Positions 1-11,900 of a DNA stretch of 64,000 bases are shown in pieces (position 1 is the first letter of the stretch; each line of letters begins with the position of its first letter). The notes below the pieces were generated by a model. It did not search any database. It saw only the letters and a program-made list of their open reading frames with translations, and was not told where the DNA came from. This stretch comes from Galerina marginata (Eukaryota; Basidiomycota; Agaricomycetes; Agaricales; Galerinaceae): the NCBI GenBank assembly GCA_023014335.1, contig JAECYW010000022.1, positions 682,001 to 746,000 on the forward strand, read 5' to 3'. The position numbers and the translations under genes are program-made.

Positions 1-1323
1 GGGAACTTCGCGCTTTCCATGCACAATGGTATCTGCAAGAGAGGCTGAGGCCTGGAAGATTTCGTCGTTAAGGGTGACAACCTTGTAAGTGACATCCGAG
101 ATGGAAAGGGAATCGGCCTTAGTCAAAAACACCTGAGCGCCGACTAGCTCTCTGCCCCGAGTCTCAGAAAGGGCCTTCGACTCTTCCAGCTCGCGCTGGA
201 CGTTGGATAGTTCGTGCTGCAAGCTGTTATTAGTATCCTTGAGGCGCGCGCGCTCGTGGTCAAGGTCGTAGCAAGTGTGCCTCAACCCGCGAATTTCCTC
301 TTTCGCCCTCTTATGTTCCATCCGGAGGTAGTTAATCTCTGCCATGGCTTTCTGAAGGTCTTCCTTGGTCTTGTCCCTTGGCGGGGAAGGACCGCTTGTA
401 GGTATCAAAGAACGAAACGCGTTGCCAATCCCAAATCCATAACTTTGACCTTCCTTTCCTTCTCCTTGTTGAGGCTGGGGTTGCTGAACCTGCTCAATCT
501 GCTCCGCCTGCCGACCCTGTTGGCCAATATCGTTCTCGGGAAGGCCTCCAGGCAACTGCCGTTCGGTATCCACTGCTTCTTCATCAGGTCCCGATGGAAG
601 ATCGTCTGCTTCACTCGGTCCTTTAGCAGCTTTCACAGATTTGCCGGTAACTTTCGAGGCGTAGGATATCCTGTGGGTTGTGATAGCATCGCCTGGGCCC
701 TGAGCTTGAGGAGGCTGTACGGAGTGCTCTGCGGCGAGCTTTTCTTCCCTTGATTTTGCGCCAGTCGAGTTCGCCGAAGGACGTGCCTTCAGGTTTCACA
801 GATCGAGGTGGTCTAGTGGAAACAGCGACTTGGTTTTGCGCTGTGGATGTCGGTTTAGTGTGCGCTGATCCAGACGTCCCGGATTCGTCTGTCGTCGCCG
901 TGTGGGAGGGGTGGTCTACTTTAGACATTTCCTCGGCTTCAACTTGGACGAGGTGGCGACGAATGTGCTCATGATCATCACTAAAAGAAGAAGCAGAGTC
1001 TGACCCTTGACGCTCCCCTGTTAGACGATTCTTGTCTCTTTGCGTTGTCTCTTTGTGTTTAGAAATGGGTTTCTCTGGCGGAGCTGGGCCTGCAGGTGAA
1101 GGACTGGTTCGTGACAACTCGTCTGCCTCGCGATCGCTGTTCGATCCTTTCGATCGTTGATCTTCCTGGGAACGTCGCCCTCTCGCGTGTGACGTAAACC
1201 CGGTTGATTACTTGAACCACGTCTGCTTCCTTGAGCACCCTGCCGACCTTGGGCTAGTCTCTGAGCGTCGGTGATCTGCTTGGGAACGGCTGACGTTGGG
1301 TCTGGATCGCCAACAGCAGGCAT
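1..1323 (-). CDS. Coiled-coil family protein A, 3' end beyond window
   Basis: Function is unknown. The ATG at 1321-1323 opens a polar, low-complexity N-terminus rich in Ser, Arg and Gln. A long heptad-rich coiled coil follows, encoded at about 400-60. It ends in the family signature ELVGAQVFLTKADSLS, then a Val-Thr-Leu-Asn-Asp-Glu-Ile-Phe-Gln motif. The same block occurs in genes B and C downstream and, more diverged, in D, E and F. About 250 codons are open from 745 to the window edge. Two single-base breaks interrupt the frame upstream: a loss near 1150 in a GG run, and a gain near 758 in GAAGAAAAG. The conserved C-terminal module seen in B and C must lie left of position 1. The start is the first ATG in frame and could be revised. 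Confidence 0.65.
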
Positions 1324-1912
1324 AGCTAAAGAGAGAGTAAAATCAGAAGAAATAGGATGTGGTGGAGCGGGTAGTGGTGGTGGTCAAGAAGAAAGGTCTG
1401 CGGTGATCGTTAGCGCCCATGGACGCGGGTACTTGACATGTGCAGGTGCCTAGATTATAGTAGATAGCCCAAACTGTAAATATAGGGGTCGGAACAACCG
1501 GCCCGCTACTGCTGGCCTCCCGCTGTCGACCAGATAAGTAGTCAAACAGCGAGGTCCAATTTCTAGTGCTACTAGTAGCAGTGGTGGTATAATCACACTG
1601 CCGTCTGATAGGATGAATATGAACTTTGGCACAGACTTGAAATCAGCAGGTCCACAAAGGGACGAAGTTTATTTAAATGGTCAATCGGTGTAACTCATAT
1701 GTAGATTCTAGGACGCGCACTAGCGAAAAAAGTAAACAAGGTCAGATTAAATAAGCCATTAACATGGTTCTAAGGTCCCGATGCCTGCAGCCTTGCCGGG
1801 AGTCGCCTCGGGTTTCGACCATGCAGATGCCGCTGTTACGTTTGACAGGAGGTATATACAGCATTGGACATTCTCTAGGGAGTAGGCCATTGGAACTTCA
1901 GCGAGACTGCAA
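1324..1912. other. Intergenic, nothing recognised
   Basis: This 589-bp gap separates the start of coiled-coil gene A from the 3' end of the F-box gene, both on the minus strand. It should hold the promoter of A. I see no convincing ORF, RNA gene or repeat. Confidence 0.5.
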
Positions 1913-3383
1913 TTATGTCCACTTCCTGTAGGCATTGTCTATTACGTTCAACGTCGTCCCTGGATTCTTGGCGACCAAATGGACCAAGCGAGATAGGTCC
2001 AGTTCGGGGATATAACAAAATGAAGGCCCAGTTTTCGCGTTTGAAACCGGGTCCACCCGGAGTTCAACGCTGCGGATCGTCGGAACAGTTGACTGGAATA
2101 GCCTTTAAGTGATGAACAAAAAACAGAAATGTCATTGGAAGACAGTTGACGGGATATAAAGCACGGGTACCGTACTCACCTCCAATAGATCAGCTACGCA
2201 CTCCCAAGAAAACCTGCGCGGGCCTACAAAGCTCAGAACCTCGAGGTTTGGAAGGAGGTTTGGTGTAAGATAAAGACGGCTGATGAAATGGTCTGAAAAG
2301 ATTTTCGGCAAGTGTTGGTCCAATAGCGAAACGGAGAGGTTAGTGATGGTGGGCATTCCTTCCAACAGTCGAATAAGTTCAGCTTCGGTGACATCCAGAT
2401 CATCATCGGCTTCCTGGGACCACGATCTTGAAGACCTTGACAGAGCTCTGAGAACGGTTAAAAAGGGACAGCAGGTCATCAACCGGAAACCCAGCTCGTA
2501 TTGTGTATACAAAGCTCTCCAAGGAAGGAAGTGTCACGTTTTGAAGGAAGAGAGGTAATTCCGTCGTAATATCACTGTCTCGGGGAGATACTTCCAAACA
2601 CTTGAGGCACTGGTGGACCAGGGGGCTAAAGGGTAATGGGAATATCTCCCCGTTACCGCAGATATCTGTAAATTTCGAAGATACCAATTGGTTGGAGGAC
2701 CTGAGGACTTCAATCATCTCGTCAACGTAGACGGATATAACCTCGACTGCGGTCAAATTTTTCCATGGAATGCTTATCGTGGAGACGAATATACGAGAAA
2801 TTTGCAGGTGCGTTAGGCGAGGAATATTGCTTAAGTGAAACCCATTCTCTGTCGATGAATCCTGGTAGACAATTGGATTAAGTCGAAGGTCGTAGAGGAG
2901 AGGGGCATCCGTGAGGGGGCCTAGAAAGTCGTGGTATAGATTAGTCGGTATTTCCAAGGCGAGTCGACGCCAACGGGGCGAAACACATCTGATAGAGTCA
3001 AAAATACGCGATATATCTTCTTGGTGGGACTCCACCTGGCTTAAGATCGACCCGGAGATGGATACTTTGATATTCAGAGGGAGGTCTCCAGAACGTTTCA
3101 TCCAACTCTCTGCTGACTCAGCGAGGAATGGTATTTCCGCAAAGGAAGGTATGAAAATGTTAATTGTGGTCCAAAGTTGTGGTGTGGTCAGGGCAATTTC
3201 TCGCCAAGTTTTACAGACTGCGGCGAGAAGAAGGGGAGCCGACCTGTAACTCATCGAGTCCACGTCGCAATCGTGTTGTGCCTCTTCTGTGCAAAATGCG
3301 AATATCTCGGCGGATATTTCAAATGGAAGCCTGAGAATGGAGGTGGGTTCAGGTGGATAATGATTTGTTTCCGAAGAAAGCAT
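1913..3383 (-). CDS. F-box protein with LRR-like C-terminal region
   Basis: Probable substrate receptor of an SCF ubiquitin ligase. The ATG at 3381-3383 is followed within 20 codons by the F-box core LRLPFEISAEIFAFC, and then by AVCKTWREIALTTPQLW, the usual basidiomycete F-box end. The rest (about 380 residues) has irregular Leu-rich repeats, as is usual for this expanded family. A 5' splice site at the end of ADLLE (GTGAGT) joins to an acceptor after CTATTCCAG. This adds a last exon that reads STVPTIRSVELRV and stops at TAA 1913-1915. One extra C near 2405 breaks the frame between VVPG and DDDLDVTEAELIRLLEG; both sides are clearly the same protein. The substrate cannot be predicted. Confidence 0.78.
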
Positions 3384-4865
3384 TTTGGGAGCTAGCGCGA
3401 CTACTGCACTACACGCTTTTATCTGAACCTGATAAGTTGTATTTTCAGCGGCTCCAATGTTCGGTAATAGAGAGGACGCAGTCTTCAAGCTTCAAGCCTA
3501 AAGCATCCACGAGTGACGGAAGGCAACCCAGAACGAAAATATTACACCTTCGGAGATGGACTTCAAGTTCAAACGTCAAGTATGATCAGAACCGTATTGC
3601 TTTGAGCGCTCACAGTTTATCGCAGTCTAAATGGATACAAAGTGTCCTTAAAACTTTTTGTGTTTTCCCTAGGGGTATGTTCGCCAACAAGGTGATGTCC
3701 AGAGCATGGGTGAGTGGTGGTAAATATTGACAGGCTCAAAAACTGACATCAAAACTGTGTGGTAAAATAAGCGAGGTCACGTGTAGTTCCCACACCAAAC
3801 ACGTCTGCAGTCGCGGTTAATTAATGCCCTTCGTCGTTTATCATAAGCGCGTCCTTGAGTCCTTGAGTGCGTTATTCATCTAATCCGAAGTTTTCAAAGG
3901 CCCCCAGAGTGTCGAAGGAATCTCTCGGCTTACAGGAATTACTCGGGCTCTCGACAGGCAAGCTCCGACAAGTAGGGAGGCAAAGTTGGCAAACGAGCGT
4001 CGAGCTCCATAGGAAGGCTTGAGTCAGTCTTCTATTAGAATTTCCAAAGGTCATGGATTCCATCGACGTTCCGAAGAGGAGCAGTCGCGAAGTGTGAAAG
4101 ATGGGCAGCAGAGGAGGCGAAGAAGAAAAGATTCGGACAAGATCGACTCCAGCGACGCAAGTGCGTAAGGATAATGCAAACAACTTAGGAAAATGCAGTG
4201 AAACTGGTTAGAACGGTTTAGTAATTGCTCAGTGGGAAGTCAACAAAAAGAAGGCGAAGGGGATGCGACGTCGCGAGGTCAAAAATTAGAATGGATTTGT
4301 AAAGGACCAGCCAAATTTTCATTCTTAATCCAGTATAATAAAGCATGAGGCTTACCGCCCAGCTATTATGGATGTTTAAAAATTAAACGGTGCAATTCAC
4401 CGCTTGGACGACGCCTAAGGGTCAGCGTCTTTGAGATCATTTAGGCGCCCGTCCGTCCACCACCAATGGATGTTTTGTCAGCAAGTAATATCGATATCCC
4501 TCTGGTCCATAGAAATTTCGGAGATAATAGTGAACCGTAGACCAGTTGGGTTTACCTGCCTTCTTGCTTCATGCTTATCCAATCAAGCCTGAGGCCTGGC
4601 TAAGCGGTCATGTTTCGGTACTTGAATTTGAGCTGATAGATCCATCCAGTCCCAACAATACACCGGTTTTTATGAGTCCAAATAGTGCACAAATATTACC
4701 GATCGTTACTTAACATACATATGTACATACCTACTTGATACACGGTAAGTAATTGAGCATTTAAAGAGTCGGGAATCAAGAGAAATACAATTGCAATCTG
4801 ATTACCTGCAGACTAGAAGGGCGTCCGTCTATATTCACCTAGTGATTGTTGTTATAATGGAGAAG
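3384..4865. other. Intergenic, no gene supported
   Basis: About 1.5 kb lies between the F-box gene start and the 3' end of coiled-coil gene B. The longest open frame (about 100 codons, minus strand near 3872-4183) has no recognisable motif and no splice context. I see no repeat or RNA gene. Confidence 0.5.
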
Positions 4866-6571
4866 CTATTGATCCCTTCCGTATGATTGATAAATGTCCT
4901 CTTTCCCATCCAGGTACGCTCGCCAATCTCTCACTACCTTCTTAGTCGGAGAGCCTGCAAGCGCCGCCTGTAAGGTAGACTCGAGAACGACCTTCGGTGG
5001 CAGGAAAATTTCCTCATCCAGATTCCGGGATCCTTTTATGATTAGTATCCTCTTCAAGCCCATCCCGGTGGTGCCAGCTACGACTTCATGGTTGGCCCGG
5101 TTCCCACCTGACTGTCGGTCTTCTCCACGTATGTCTTCCTTCCAGTCTTCGAACTTGGAACCTGCAGGAACAACGCTGACTTCAAGGTCGCAGGAAGTAA
5201 ACTCCTCCCCGATCGTGATACGCAGACTCTCCACAGCTTGGAAAATAGGGACGAGCTTTTGCTCGAAGGTGACCTGATGACTGGTCGGTATTTCCCAAGC
5301 GACAACTGCGAGTATATTCTGGAGGTTTTCGATCAACTCTACTTTCCAATTCTCGGTTGCCGGCCTCGTCCGCGAGCGGGTAAGAGCGCGCCATTTTCCT
5401 GCTACAGCTTGCTTCTCTATTCCGAATACTGGTCAGGAGCTGAATAATATTACGACAAAGAAAATATTACCAGATATTCTGATTTCATTATAGAGCTTTC
5501 CTAGGAACTTGTCAAGCGCTTCGTCACCTGGATACCATGAACCCAGTTTGGAGACACAGAAGTCAACAAAAAAGGTCGAGAGAACAGCCTGGACGACAAG
5601 CGGATTGACCATGGGTTGAGGCTTCTTCCCCTGGTTGCTCAGTAAGTCGACCATTGTTTCGCTGCAGAGCTTGCGAACTTGTTCGCGCCCGTGCTGCATG
5701 ACTTCAGGGGTGAAACTCCGTCTTCTGTGGACCATATTGTGTGCAACTGAAGCTGCTGCTTGGAAAATGTCCTCGTTAAGCACCGCGAGTTTATTAATGA
5801 CGTCTGAAATTGTAAGAGAGTTTGCCTTGGTGAGAACAGAGGGAGCGTCTACAGTCTCCTTCTCCTGAATGATGCCGGAACGGGTTCTATATTCTTCAAA
5901 TTCTCGGCGGACCTTGAAAGTTCATCTTGAAGGCGCACCTGTTCCCGTTCAAACTCGGAACAAGTGTGCCGTAACCGCTGGATTTCCTCAAGAGCTGTCG
6001 TACTACTCGTATTTTCGATTTGAGCTGTGTCAACATCCCTCTGACGGGCTTCCTTCGCCCCGTCTTTCACAGAGGGACGACCTCCAGGTATGAAAGAGCG
6101 AAATACATGGCCAAGTGCGAATCCAGAACGTTGAGCCTTCCTTCCTTCTGGTTGATCAACCGTCGGCTGTTTCTGTTGAGCAACTTGAGCATCTGTATCT
6201 CGACCATCAACAGCTCGACTCTGAAAGGACTCCGTGACGCCGTTTTCGACTTCAGCACGGGAAACCTTTGCGTTCGATGCAGTTGGAACTAGGATAATAT
6301 CAACTGGTCCCTGGCCGACGTGCTGTATTACTCGAGATCGGGTGCTGCTTGATATCGTTGAAGGACGCGCCTCCGTTCGCCATAAGCGTGACGGGTTCTC
6401 AGACTTGGTTTTTTCCTCAGCATTAGATTCCGCTCCAGAGTTGGTGGATCCTTTCAAGTCTTTCCAGCCCAATTCTTTGCTTGAATTTCTATGGCGTGTT
6501 TGGGATAGCTGATTGTGAGAAGTACAGTGGCGAATGGTCGCACTTCGTTCTGAAATATTTGTTGACAGCAT
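4866..6571 (-). CDS. Coiled-coil family protein B
   Basis: Paralogue of A and C, function unknown. The N-terminal 180 residues are polar and disordered; a coiled coil follows at about 6060-5880. The family block LTKANSLTISDVINKLAVLNE is at about 5840-5770. After an intron (GTAATA...AATAG, about 5405-5471) the conserved C-terminal module begins with KQAVAGKWRALTRSRTRP. It continues to FTSCDLEVSVVPAGSKF and EVVAGTTGMGLKRI, ending at PPKVVLESTLQ and a tail. One base is missing near 5923 (AAG where AAAG is needed) between the N-terminal frame and the signature frame. The ATG at 6569-6571 lies next to a TTTCAG that could be a splice acceptor, so a further 5' exon is possible. It sits in tandem with C, 584 bp away. 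Confidence 0.7.
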
Positions 6572-7155
6572 CGTTGAGAGGAAGAGTGAAATTAGGACTC
6601 AGGATTAAGTGGCGACGTTCATGGCAATGGCTAGGATGGAAAGCCTGGTTTCAGCGCCGATGGAGGCGGTACTAGTAGGTTTTGATGCCGTCATTTACCG
6701 GAACATGCGGCCCGCGACTTCTATGCACCGAGGTTTGCCCGTTGGAATCGTTAGCAAATACTCGAGTACCGGCCTTGGGGTCAAAGAACCTCCAAAGGGC
6801 TTAAAACACATCTTAGTTGCTTGTTTCCTGACAACTCCCTTGTTAGGACTTTTGAACTTTAAGATAAGCCCGTAGAATTCAAAATGCCATCACCTCCGAA
6901 TCAGAATTGGCGAAGCTCAGCTTTGTTTTTCGACCGAACCTCTGTAGTACATACCAGTCCTGGACCTCTAAAATTGACATACACGTGTAACCGGGTAGAC
7001 AAAACACAATGTTCAATAACAAGGAGTCCTGTGGACCAACGTCGACTTCCAAGAAGAGCTTGCCGGCGGATGCGCAGAGCATCATAACGTTAAGTTACTC
7101 ATCTTCTTCAGTATTCCAACGCTTCAATCCCTCCCGCCGCACGTGAGACAAATTT
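6572..7155. other. Intergenic between coiled-coil genes B and C
   Basis: 584 bp that should contain the promoter of B. Short open frames here have no recognisable content. A 5' exon of B cannot be excluded. Confidence 0.4.
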
Positions 7156-8414
7156 TCATCTGTCATCTAGATGTGCTTGCATCCGTCGAGCATTTTTCTT
7201 TCCTTTCGTCGGTGCTGAAGGTTGGAGGGCTTCACGTATCGCCGACTCAAGGATAACCTTCGGGGCAAGCACAGGCTCAAGAGTCTCCAGATCGTGGTAT
7301 CCCCTGGAGGTTAATATCTTCTTTAACCCCATGCTCGTAGTTCCAACCACAACTTCCTTACTGCCCCACTTTCCCCCCGGATGTTGGATGTCTCCATACG
7401 CATCTTCCATCCATGGCTTGAACTGTGAACCTGTGCGAACAACAAGACCTCAATATCTGCGGAGGTAATTTTCTCGCCGAGCGCGATGCGCAGGTTTTCG
7501 ACAGCTTTGAAAATGGGGACAAGTTTTTGCTCGAAGGGGGTCCGACGAGGTGGCCAATCCCAACCGGCGATCATGAGGACGTCATCGAGCTTTTTGACAA
7601 ATTCGGCCGTCCAATTTTTAGTTGTCGGCCTCGTCCGCGAGCGGGTCAGAGCGCGCCATCTCCCAGCTACGGTTGGTTCTTCTAAATTAGATGTTAACCT
7701 TGGCAAGGTATGTATAATGATTGGAAAGATCTTACCAGATTTTCTGATCTCGTGGTAAAGCGTTCCAAGCGATGCATCTAGGGCCATATCGTCTGGGCAC
7801 CATGAATCCAATTTGGAAGCACAGAAGGTAACCAACAAGACTGAGACAACAACGAGCGCGACAAACTCATTGACCTCGTGGTTATGTTGGTCTATCAGCA
7901 ACTTCACCAATGGTTCGCCGATCGCCTTGTAAGTTCGGTCGTAGGAGTCCTGCATGGTTCGGGAAGAGGCCCGCCGCGCTGTATGTACGAGTGTTTCTCC
8001 GAGGGAGGCTGCCATTTGGAAGATCTCTTCGTTAAGAACACCGACTTTCTCAACGATATCCGAAACTGAGAGGGAATCGGCCTTGGTCAAGAACACTTGA
8101 GCGCCGACGAGCTCTCTACCCCGAGTCTCGGAAAGGGCTTTCGAGTCTTCTAGTTGGCGGTGGATGGTGGCAAGTTCTTGTTGTAAACTAGTGTTGTTGT
8201 CTTTGAAGCGCGTGAATTCACGTTCCAGCTCATGATAAGCTTGCTTCAACCTGCGATACTCTTCGCGACCCCTCTTATTTTCCATTTGAAGAGATTCAAT
8301 CTGACCCATGGCATGCTGAAGGTCTTCTCTCGTCCTGTCTATAGGCAGAGGACGAACTCGCTCTTCCGCTGTAACACGATTTGCCCACTCTGGCCGTCCA
8401 TCATGGGATGACAT
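7156..8414 (-). CDS. Coiled-coil family protein C
   Basis: Shorter paralogue of A and B that lacks their long disordered N-terminus. It starts just upstream of TREDLQHAMGQIESLQMENK, the beginning of the coiled coil. The order is coiled coil (to about 8130), signature ELVGAQVFLTKADSLSVSD, an all-helical stretch with LNEEIFQMAASLGETLVH, then the C-terminal module EEPTVAGRWRALTRS...KITSADIEV...VVVGTTSMGLKKI...APKVILESAI. A 54-nt intron (7682-7735) has good splice sites but is stop-free and a multiple of three, so it can be read through. One missing base near 7435 shifts the frame after DIEVL; the other side resumes as VRTGSQFKPWMEDAYGDI. Function is unknown. Confidence 0.75.
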
Positions 8415-8975
8415 CTGCCAAAACTAAGCAATGACTGTAATCGCGAGCAATCTGGGTCCGTCTTGAATTTTCTCTTCTGCAGGTTACGAGAATGGTTTGT
8501 TAATTGGTTGAGGTCGTAACCGGCGAGGTTCTAATGGTATGAGCGTAAGTTCTGTGGAATGACGCAGTCAGTCACATTGCCGCACGAGCAAACCGTTGTA
8601 TCCCAATTTAGCACACGGAGCCACAGGACGACTGTCATGCATATCTGGCCCGCTGTTATACTTACTTCGATATGGAATCACAATGGAATACAAGCCCGCA
8701 CGCAACGTGAATTTAACAACATCGAGTCCCAAGACAATAACGAGCGTAAAAGTCCAGAATAATATAACATGTAATAATGATTATTGCGAATGAATCGTCC
8801 AAAGAGCAGAGAGCATATGTTAAGAGAGGCCATGCAGGATTCATAAGTAGGAGCGCGAGGTACAGGTATACGTACGAGGCAAACGTTATCAATAGATGAA
8901 AATAATCCTGGGTATTAGGTAGGGGTATATTGGTCTCCATGTTATTGTTCGCGATGGAGTTCGTTGTCGTGTGAG
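8415..8975. other. Intergenic, nothing recognised
   Basis: 561 bp between the start of coiled-coil gene C and the 3' end of the Bem2-like gene, both minus. It should hold the promoter of C. No ORF with recognisable content. Confidence 0.45.
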
Positions 8976-11900
8976 TCAGTGCATAGGTTCATAGCTTGTT
9001 TCGTCTTCCTCTTCTTCGTCCTCTTCTAGAATTGGCGCATCAAGTTCGAGTTCGTCTTCAGAGTGAAGCTCTGCCTCAGGGATCAGCCTCATCGAAGATA
9101 ATGTGGAACTAGAAACGATAGATAAGAAAGCAAGTTGAGGAGGATGAGGTAACTAGATGACTGACGTGGGTGATCAGGGCTTTCACCAACTTATGTGATA
9201 ATCCCATATTGTTCAGGATCATCACGAAGTCATTTTGAGGTGCTCTAAGGAGATTTGGACTGAACACGATGGCTAGTGCCTCTGCGGTCATGTGGTTGTG
9301 CTCCTCAAAATCGGTAACTCTGAAAGAGAAGTTCAGTTACAGGTTCAAGTCTATCGAAGATGACGCACTTGTCGAGATGCTCGGAGACCCGCCGAAGAAT
9401 ATCGAAGTTTGCTTGAGGAAGCGCCTGGACGACTTCACGAATGCGGAGCAATCGATCATCCAGATTCTCTTGCCCTATGTGACCATAAGAAAGCGGTAAT
9501 ATGGAGACCTGCAATTAGGCTTACTCATAGCCTCCATCACAGCGTGATAGGAAGATGGAGGAAATACTGGTTCAGGCAAAAGGCGGAACCAGGACTTGAC
9601 GAGGTCACAGATTGCAGTGGATATCTGTGATGTCTCGAATGGGGAACTCGCCCCTGTTGTATGCGTCTTTTAAAGCGTTGTTTTCCATCGTAGCACCAGC
9701 GATACGATCTTGAGCAGAAAATATTAGAATTATCCAACGATATACTCACATGAATTGATCACTTACATATCCCAACTTCGGTCAACCCGCGGCGTTCCAC
9801 TTCGGTCAAGCATTGTTCAATGATGCGTGGAACCGTACCCGGCGGTACCTCATCACTTCCAGTCTCTCGTCGAAGTAAGAATTCCAGTTCGACTCCGAAG
9901 ACTATGAATGAGATGTCAGCAAACTACATAGTTCAATAGAACATTAGTACTTACCAGCTTTGGGGTCACGAGAAGCAACGATAGGGTGATGGTGAATGTG
10001 ATCAGCAATCTGAGGCTTTGGCGAATTGCCAAGATACGTCAATCGTCGTTTGGCTGCGTTACTAGGTAACGCGAGAGATAGTTTCTAGCCATTTGATCAT
10101 CTCGCGCTTGGTGGTAGCTTGCAGGAGATAATGGCCACCGTCCTCGGTATCGAGCTGGAAGGTATACGATCGTTCATTATTGATAAACTGCGCTACCTGC
10201 GCATCCAGGACACTGAGAACAAGAGAAGGTTTTCCACTGCACACGAAGTCCAACTTCGATGGTGTCCTTTTAAGTGTAAGGTGCTGAGGGCTATCGGACA
10301 CAAAGGCACTGGAGATAGGTCGCATGAAGTTTAGGAAAGCAGACATGCTCTTTTTATTGCGATGCTGTTTCTGCACATTCGAAAGCGGTTTCCGTGGCCT
10401 CATCGCTTTGTTGAGGATGTCGTCTCGTCGTTCGTTCTTTGTTTGCTCCTGAAGTTTTTCCTTCTGAAGGCGAGTTCGCAGGTGCTTGTCTCTGCGATTT
10501 TTTTCGATCTGGATGGACACAACTTTCTGGAAAGGACGCTGGGTTTTCTTGGCTGATGGAATCCCATTCATACTCTGAGATGTCGCTTCCCTCGCGGCCT
10601 CGTCCTTGATGCCGCGGTGATCGAACTGCAACGTGAGGACTTCCTTTTCGACATTGTTAAGACGCTCAAATCCACGTCTGTTTGACTCCTCCGAGTTTGT
10701 ATGCTTGCGGGCTGAAGGAAGGCAGGAAGCTTTACTGATTAAGTTACATAGATGTCTATGAGGGAGGGTCAGATGCAGGCACAGGCATATCACCCTAAGC
10801 TGCTTACCTGCGCTTATCAAAATTGACGAGGTTCTGGCCTTCCTGAGAAGGAGCCTCAACAACATCCGGCGTCGAAATTATTTCAACCATGCGCTCCAAA
10901 AGCCAGCCCATGTCTACGGTTAACGGTTCCACAGAAGAGGTAGACTGGACATAGGGTCGATGTAAAAGCGAAGAAAGGGAATCGCACGAGCTGCCCCTCC
11001 CGAGAGCTACCCCCAGCCATGCCCGAGCATGCAATCGACTTTCGACACTCAGGAGGGCTGACTGTCGTCACCGCCTCGACGAACGACCGAACACACGGCT
11101 GGTCTATCAGCTGGGCAGTTGAAGGGGTCTCTGTATTGCGCAATCGAGAGACCTCTATCGCCTGGATAAGCAGCTCCATACGCGCTTGCCTGGCACGAAG
11201 GCCAATTCTAGGTGCAACGATTTTGGATATGAGCCACTTGCGAATGATGCCATAAGCCCGGATGCAGCTCCGTACGCCATGGCGGAAGAAGTCGATAGAG
11301 TGCATCCTGAGTCAGCTCAGAGATCAGGGGAGAGGGTTCGATCTCTTGGATATGAGAATAGATGGTTTGGATCTCGACTACCTCTTCCACGGAAGGGACG
11401 TCTCTCGGCGAGAACCAGCCTGTCCGATCTGAGTTCTGCACCTCGAGCAAATCAGCGGTAACATAGAGGTCCTAGATCAAGGTTAGCCACATGACTGAGC
11501 AGAATGACTTTGCATTGACGAACCTCTTGTGTCACAGTTGCTGAAAGCAGCAGACGCCATTCCAGTCCAGATTGTCAACAAATCCTTCTGGGTCCATCCG
11601 ATCGAGATCTGGTGGGTCTCGAGCACTGAGGTTTCTAGTTCGTGCACCACGACCTTGGGGCCGCTGGTTATGCAGACCACGAGAAATAGTGGGCCTCATT
11701 GTTTGAGCCTTAAACGTCCGTCTTCACCATACGATTAGTTTCTAACAGCGATTCCCATGCTCGTTGCACAGGAGAAGCTTCGGACGTTGTCGACTTGAAA
11801 GCAAGGTGGTCTGAAGGGCTGTCCAAGAAACCTTCAACGGCATGATATAATTGGACGTCGTCCAAAATATCTTGAGCACCGCCACCGATTGTCAGCCATT

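Noticed and set aside
9109..9291. Stand-alone short gene ending in VSHLVTSSSSTCF
   Set aside because: The N-terminal part is the last RhoGAP exon of the Bem2-like gene; the tail is read-through into its intron.
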